A stretch of DNA of 52,676 bases from Oscillospiraceae bacterium (GTDB lineage: Bacteria > Bacillota_A > Clostridia > Oscillospirales > CAG-272), in assembly GCA_015064195.1 (NCBI GenBank), contig SVSO01000002.1, positions 1-52,676 of the forward strand. The letters run 5' to 3'. A program made the position numbers and the translations under genes. Within the stretch, counting starts at the first letter, position 1, and the number at the start of each line of letters is the position of its first letter. Of the stretch, positions 49,405 to 52,676 are shown piece by piece. Under the pieces are notes generated by a model. The model saw only the letters and a list, made by a program, of their open reading frames with translations, was not told where the DNA came from and ran no database searches.

Positions 49405-50415
49405 ATGGCATTCAAAACTGCTGTCATCGGATGCGGCAGAACCGCAAACGATCTTCATGCGCCGGTGCTGGAAAAGCATCCGGATTTTGACGTTGTGGCT
49501 ATCTGCGACGTGAATCTCGACGCGCTGGAAAAATACGGCAATCGCTTTCCGGCGGCGAAAAAGTATACCGACTACACCACGATGTTAGACTCGGATGCGT
49601 TCGAGTTTGTAATCATCCTGACCTACAGCTACACCCACACGGCAATTGCGCTGGATTTCCTCAGAGCGGGCAAGAATGTGCTCATCACAAAACCGTGGGC
49701 CATCACCACCGATGACGCGGATTCCATCATTGCGGCGGCGGCAGAGAACAATGTGATCGTCATGCCCTTCATCCCCTGTCACAATGGCGCGGATGTGGAG
49801 AAGCTGCGGGAGCTTGTGGCTGCGGGAACCATCGGCAAGGTGTTCCGCATATATCGTGCGCAAATGACCTTCGGCAAGCGGAGCGACTGGCAGACCCGCA
49901 AGGCCTATGCGGGCGGCTATCTCAACAACTGGGGTCCGCACATCGTGGAGCAGGCCATGCATTTCGTGGGCGAACCCATCAAGACGGTGTATGCGCACAA
50001 GCGTCAGATCATCAATCCCGGCGATGCGGATGATATGTTCTGTTCCATGCTGACCACCGAGAGCGGTGTGATCGTGCAGGTCGATCACAACATTATCTCC
50101 GATTATCTGCCCAACTGGGTCGTGCAGGGCGATAAGGGAACGATCTACGTCAAGGGAAATGAGATGGAGATCCATGAGATCTCCTATCCGGAAGCGGACG
50201 ATCCGAATGTTTACCGGAGCGTCACCGAGACAAAGAAGACGAAGCTCACGCTGGAAGGCAAGATCTTCGGCGACCATTATTCCATCTACACCATGATCGC
50301 GAATACGCTGAAGGGCGAGCCGTACATCGTGACGCTCGACTACGCGCGTCACCTGACGGAGATCATGCAGGCCATCCATAAGTCCGCCGACGATGGCGTG
50401 CTGGTGGAGCTGTAA
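49405..50415 (+). CDS. Gfo/Idh/MocA-family oxidoreductase
   Basis: A 336-residue NAD(P)-dependent dehydrogenase. Rossmann motif GCGRTA at 9-14, with D35 for adenine ribose binding. The EKP motif is TKP (K96, P97). The active-site block reads GGYLNNWGPHIVEQ, with H179 kept and Asn175 where Asp is usual. The C-terminal half is the family alpha/beta domain. It is the last gene of the operon, ahead of a strong terminator. It probably oxidises or reduces a sugar-derived alcohol; the substrate is not shown. Confidence 0.9.
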   Translation: MAFKTAVIGCGRTANDLHAPVLEKHPDFDVVAICDVNLDALEKYGNRFPAAKKYTDYTTMLDSDAFEFVIILTYSYTHTAIALDFLRAGKNVLITKPWAITTDDADSIIAAAAENNVIVMPFIPCHNGADVEKLRELVAAGTIGKVFRIYRAQMTFGKRSDWQTRKAYAGGYLNNWGPHIVEQAMHFVGEPIKTVYAHKRQIINPGDADDMFCSMLTTESGVIVQVDHNIISDYLPNWVVQGDKGTIYVKGNEMEIHEISYPEADDPNVYRSVTETKKTKLTLEGKIFGDHYSIYTMIANTLKGEPYIVTLDYARHLTEIMQAIHKSADDGVLVEL

Positions 50416-50422
50416 AATGAAC

Positions 50423-50457
50423 AAAACAGGCTGAATCCGTGGATTCAGCCTGTTTTT
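50423..50457. terminator. Bidirectional terminator at the end of the glycyl radical operon
   Basis: Perfect 16-bp stem AAAACAGGCTGAATCC / GGATTCAGCCTGTTTT around GT, with T-run; it serves ktrA from the other side. Confidence 0.94.
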
Positions 50458-50461
50458 CGCG

Positions 50462-51124
50462 TTATTTCGTGATCTTATCGATAGCCTTGTTTTCGCCGAG
50501 AAGCGCAACGGTTTCCGCGCCGGTGAATTTGCGGACAGGATCGGGGGAAATGTTCATCTCGCCGGTGTCGGGATCGCTGACAGCCAGCACCGTGACACCG
50601 TACTGGCGGCGCACATCCAGCTCAATGAGGGATTTATCCACCCAATGTGTGGGCACCGTCACCTCCACGATGGAGTGGGTATCGGAGAATTCGATGTATT
50701 CCAGCACATTGTTGCGGTCGAGGATGCCCACCAGCTTCACGCCCATGTCCTGTTCCGGAAATACCACCATATCCGCGCCGATCTTCTCCAGCACCCGCTT
50801 GTGCTGTTCACTTCCGGCACGGGCAACCACTTGTTTCACGCCCATTTCCTTCAGCAGAATGGTGGTGAGAATGCTGTCGTTGATGTTTTTCGCCGTGGCG
50901 ACGATGGCGCAGTCGTAATCGCTGACACCTGCCGCGCGAAGTACCGATTCGTTGGTGGCATCACCGATGACCGCGTTGGTGACGATGTCGCTCATGACAT
51001 TCACCACATCATCGTCAAGGTCGATGACCAGCACCTGATGGTCGGTTCTGGCAAGATTTACTGCCAGTGTCTGTCCGAAGCGTCCGAGTCCGATGATGCA
51101 GAAGCTGCGTTTTTTAGTTCTCAT
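50462..51124 (-). CDS. ktrA: Potassium uptake regulatory subunit KtrA (TrkA family)
   Basis: Cytoplasmic RCK protein (220 residues) that gates the KtrB channel. The RCK_N Rossmann motif is GLGRFG at 12-17 with D35 as nucleotide ligand; an RCK_C domain follows (about 140-215), the site that binds c-di-AMP in Firmicutes KtrA. GGAG precedes the ATG at 51124; a longer reading is not supported. It lies 16 bases after ktrB. Confidence 0.93.
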   Translation of the reverse strand: MRTKKRSFCIIGLGRFGQTLAVNLARTDHQVLVIDLDDDVVNVMSDIVTNAVIGDATNESVLRAAGVSDYDCAIVATAKNINDSILTTILLKEMGVKQVVARAGSEQHKRVLEKIGADMVVFPEQDMGVKLVGILDRNNVLEYIEFSDTHSIVEVTVPTHWVDKSLIELDVRRQYGVTVLAVSDPDTGEMNISPDPVRKFTGAETVALLGENKAIDKITK

Positions 51125-51140
51125 AGCAATTTCTCCGTTT

Positions 51141-52535
51141 CTATCCAATCATCATGTTGATTTCGGGGTAGGTGATACAGCTCTTTTTCTGTGCCTGACT
51201 GAGCAGGATGGAGTAGGTGATGGTGAGAATGCCCACTCTGCCGAAGAACATGAGCAGTGTCACCGCAATGTGACCGGCCAGCGACAGTGCCGGCGTGAGG
51301 GACAGGGAAAGTCCCACGGTGGCAATGGCGGAGCAGGTCTCGTAAAGTGCCGCCGAAAGGGAAGCATCCGTTGTAGTCAGGATAATAAAGGCGGAGATGA
51401 AGGCGGCGGCGAGGTCAATGCCCACCACGGTCAGTGCGCGTACCACCGTCTCATGGGAGACCTTGCGGCGCATGACCACCACATCGTTCTCACCCTTTGC
51501 GAAGGCGATGACGGCCCAGAGCACCACGCCGATGGTACCCACCTTGATGCCGCCCGCCGTGGAGCCGGAGCATCCGCCCACCAGCATGAGCAGCATGGAG
51601 ACAAACTGCGAGCCTTCCGTCAGCCCCGTCTGGCCGATCATATCGATGCCGGCGGTACGGGTGGTGACGGACTGGAACAAGCATTGCAACAGCTTATACC
51701 CCACGGATTTTCCGCCAAGCGTGGCGGGATTGTTCCATTCACAGATGGCGATGAGCAGTGCGCCCCCAAACAGCAGGATAGCGGTGAGCAGCAGCACGAA
51801 TTTGCTGTAAACGGAAATGCGCTGGCGTTTGGTGATGAGGTTCACGATGTCATCCCACACCACAAATCCGATGCCGCCGAGGACGATGAGGAAGATAAGC
51901 GTTATCGTAATAACCGGATCATCCGACAGCGCAGTAAAGCTGGAGAATTCGCCAAGCTCTTTGCCCAGCGCGTCAAATCCGGCGTTGCAGAAGGCGGAAA
52001 TGGCATGGAAGATGCCGTAGTAAATACCGCGCGCCGGGCCGAACATGGGAACGAACCGGGTGGCAAGGATAATGGCACCGATGCCCTCGATGGTGAAGGT
52101 GCCGATGAGGATGCGTTTGACCAGTGCCACCGTGCCGCCGAATCCGGTGAGTCCCAGCGACTGCGCGACCAGCATCCGCTCCCGCGGTGTGATCTGACGC
52201 TTGATGAACAGGGACATCATGACGGCCATGGTCATGAATCCGAGACCGCCGATCTGGATCAGCGTGATGATGACGATCTGTCCGAACAGACTCCAGTGTG
52301 TACCGGTGTCCACCACCACAAGGCCGGTGACGCAGGTGGCGCTGACGGCGGTAAAGGAAGCCTCGCGCACGGAGGTGACTGTGCCGCTCTGGGAGGAGAT
52401 GGGCAAGGTGAGCAGCAGCGTTCCGATGAAGATCAGCACGATAAAGCCGAGAAGGATAATCTGTGTGGCGGACAGGCGTCGCTTGATGGGCGTATGCGTT
52501 CGCACACGTCGGAAATGGCGGCTTTGCGTGTTCAT
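51141..52535 (-). CDS. ktrB: Potassium uptake channel subunit KtrB (TrkH family)
   Basis: Polytopic sodium-linked potassium transporter (464 residues) with four pore loops, each with the conserved glycine: SATCVTGL (about 66-73), HAISAFCNAGFD (about 179-190), SVTTRTAGID and SAIATVGLS. Length and pattern match KtrB rather than the two-domain TrkH of enterobacteria. AAAGGA precedes the ATG at 52535. It forms a unit with ktrA. Confidence 0.94.
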   Translation of the reverse strand: MNTQSRHFRRVRTHTPIKRRLSATQIILLGFIVLIFIGTLLLTLPISSQSGTVTSVREASFTAVSATCVTGLVVVDTGTHWSLFGQIVIITLIQIGGLGFMTMAVMMSLFIKRQITPRERMLVAQSLGLTGFGGTVALVKRILIGTFTIEGIGAIILATRFVPMFGPARGIYYGIFHAISAFCNAGFDALGKELGEFSSFTALSDDPVITITLIFLIVLGGIGFVVWDDIVNLITKRQRISVYSKFVLLLTAILLFGGALLIAICEWNNPATLGGKSVGYKLLQCLFQSVTTRTAGIDMIGQTGLTEGSQFVSMLLMLVGGCSGSTAGGIKVGTIGVVLWAVIAFAKGENDVVVMRRKVSHETVVRALTVVGIDLAAAFISAFIILTTTDASLSAALYETCSAIATVGLSLSLTPALSLAGHIAVTLLMFFGRVGILTITYSILLSQAQKKSCITYPEINMMIG

Positions 52536-52573
52536 TTATCTCGGTCCTTTCTGTAATTTGCTTAAAACAGCTC

Positions 52574-52676
52574 TCATTGTGCCAGCTGCCGAAGCGATTC
52601 GGTACAGAATCGCTCAAGCTCGTTGATGTGCGCCGGAAATGCGTTCATCAGCATGGCGGCGGTTTCATGGGCGAGA
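52574..52676 (-). CDS. C-terminal fragment of an unrecognised protein at the right edge
   Basis: An open frame enters from the right edge and stops at 52574 after about 34 codons (ending SLRQLAQ). It is helical and contains AFPAHINELERF. It may be the end of a gene upstream of ktrB, but with so little sequence no family can be assigned and it may be chance. Confidence 0.35.
   Translation of the reverse strand, partial: LAHETAAMLMNAFPAHINELERFCTESLRQLAQ

Noticed and set aside
51093..52556. 487-residue open frame antisense to ktrB
   Set aside because: Composition typical of reversed membrane-protein code; ktrB motifs are intact on the other strand.
1..52676. CRISPR arrays, tRNA or rRNA genes, insertion sequences, prophage
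   Set aside because: None recognised on either strand by reading; no transposase, integrase or regularly spaced repeats.

Overview
The window reads as a chromosomal segment of a strictly anaerobic, GC-rich (about 55-58 % by eye) member of the Clostridia, probably a gut Oscillospirales or Ruminococcaceae type. This rests on several features: ferredoxin-dependent 2-oxoacid oxidation, a glycyl radical enzyme, a T-box leader, a c-di-AMP cyclase operon, a DUF1540 protein, a clostridial FASII/acetyl-CoA carboxylase cluster, many AraC and ROK regulators with glycoside hydrolases, and clean sigma-70 type promoters with 17-bp spacers. No phage, IS, CRISPR, tRNA or rRNA was seen. Gene boundaries are tight: most operon genes overlap by 1-17 bases, and most convergent pairs share one bidirectional hairpin terminator.

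Layout. 1-6460 (minus): a ROK glucokinase, then a closely packed chain PAP2 phosphatase - PrdX-like deacylase - DUF512 radical SAM protein - lipoprotein - der - plsY (cut by the left edge). 6653-9339 (plus): acetylesterase, iron-sulfur flavoprotein and an orphan EutH transporter. 9336-11337 (minus): two-piece ThrE-type exporter and a metallo-beta-lactamase-fold hydrolase. 11436-13385 (plus): a T-box leader controlling a sodium/solute symporter. 13440-21701 (minus): EamA transporter, then the fatty-acid cluster, transcribed fabH-fabG-fabF-accB-fabZ-accC-accD-accA-acpP. 21842-23018 (plus): ROK-like regulator and DUF1540 protein. 23050-28283: carbohydrate region with two AraC regulators (one frameshifted), a GH2 enzyme and a secreted CBM9-like protein. 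28341-33558 (minus): P-loop ATPase, four-subunit 2-oxoacid:ferredoxin oxidoreductase and a coupled six-hairpin glycosidase. 33750-37707 (plus): cdaA-cdaR-FAD dehydrogenase. 37851-38078: small XRE regulator. 38118-42142 (minus): potABCD polyamine importer. 42518-50415: an AraC regulator divergent from a six-gene glycyl radical enzyme operon. 50462-52535 (minus): ktrA/ktrB potassium uptake, then a fragment at the right edge.

The most interesting locus is 42518-50415. It encodes a glycyl radical enzyme and its activase, followed by a bicupin protein, a class I phosphomannose-isomerase-like protein, a TIM-barrel sugar isomerase/epimerase and a Gfo/Idh/MocA dehydrogenase, under a divergent AraC regulator. 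The radical enzyme keeps the thiyl cysteine and the glycyl-radical loop. It lacks the Cys-x-Glu signature of the well-known dehydratases, lyases and decarboxylases: the segment is GCHWM where GCVEP is usual. This points to an uncharacterised anaerobic pathway acting on a sugar or polyol, possibly with new radical chemistry. Other notable points are the T-box controlled symporter, a membrane-anchored PotD, a glycosidase coupled to the ferredoxin oxidoreductase operon, and palindromes upstream of fabH, potA and the small XRE gene.

All assignments come from reading the sequence and remembered family motifs. No database search was run, and short sites are placed by eye.
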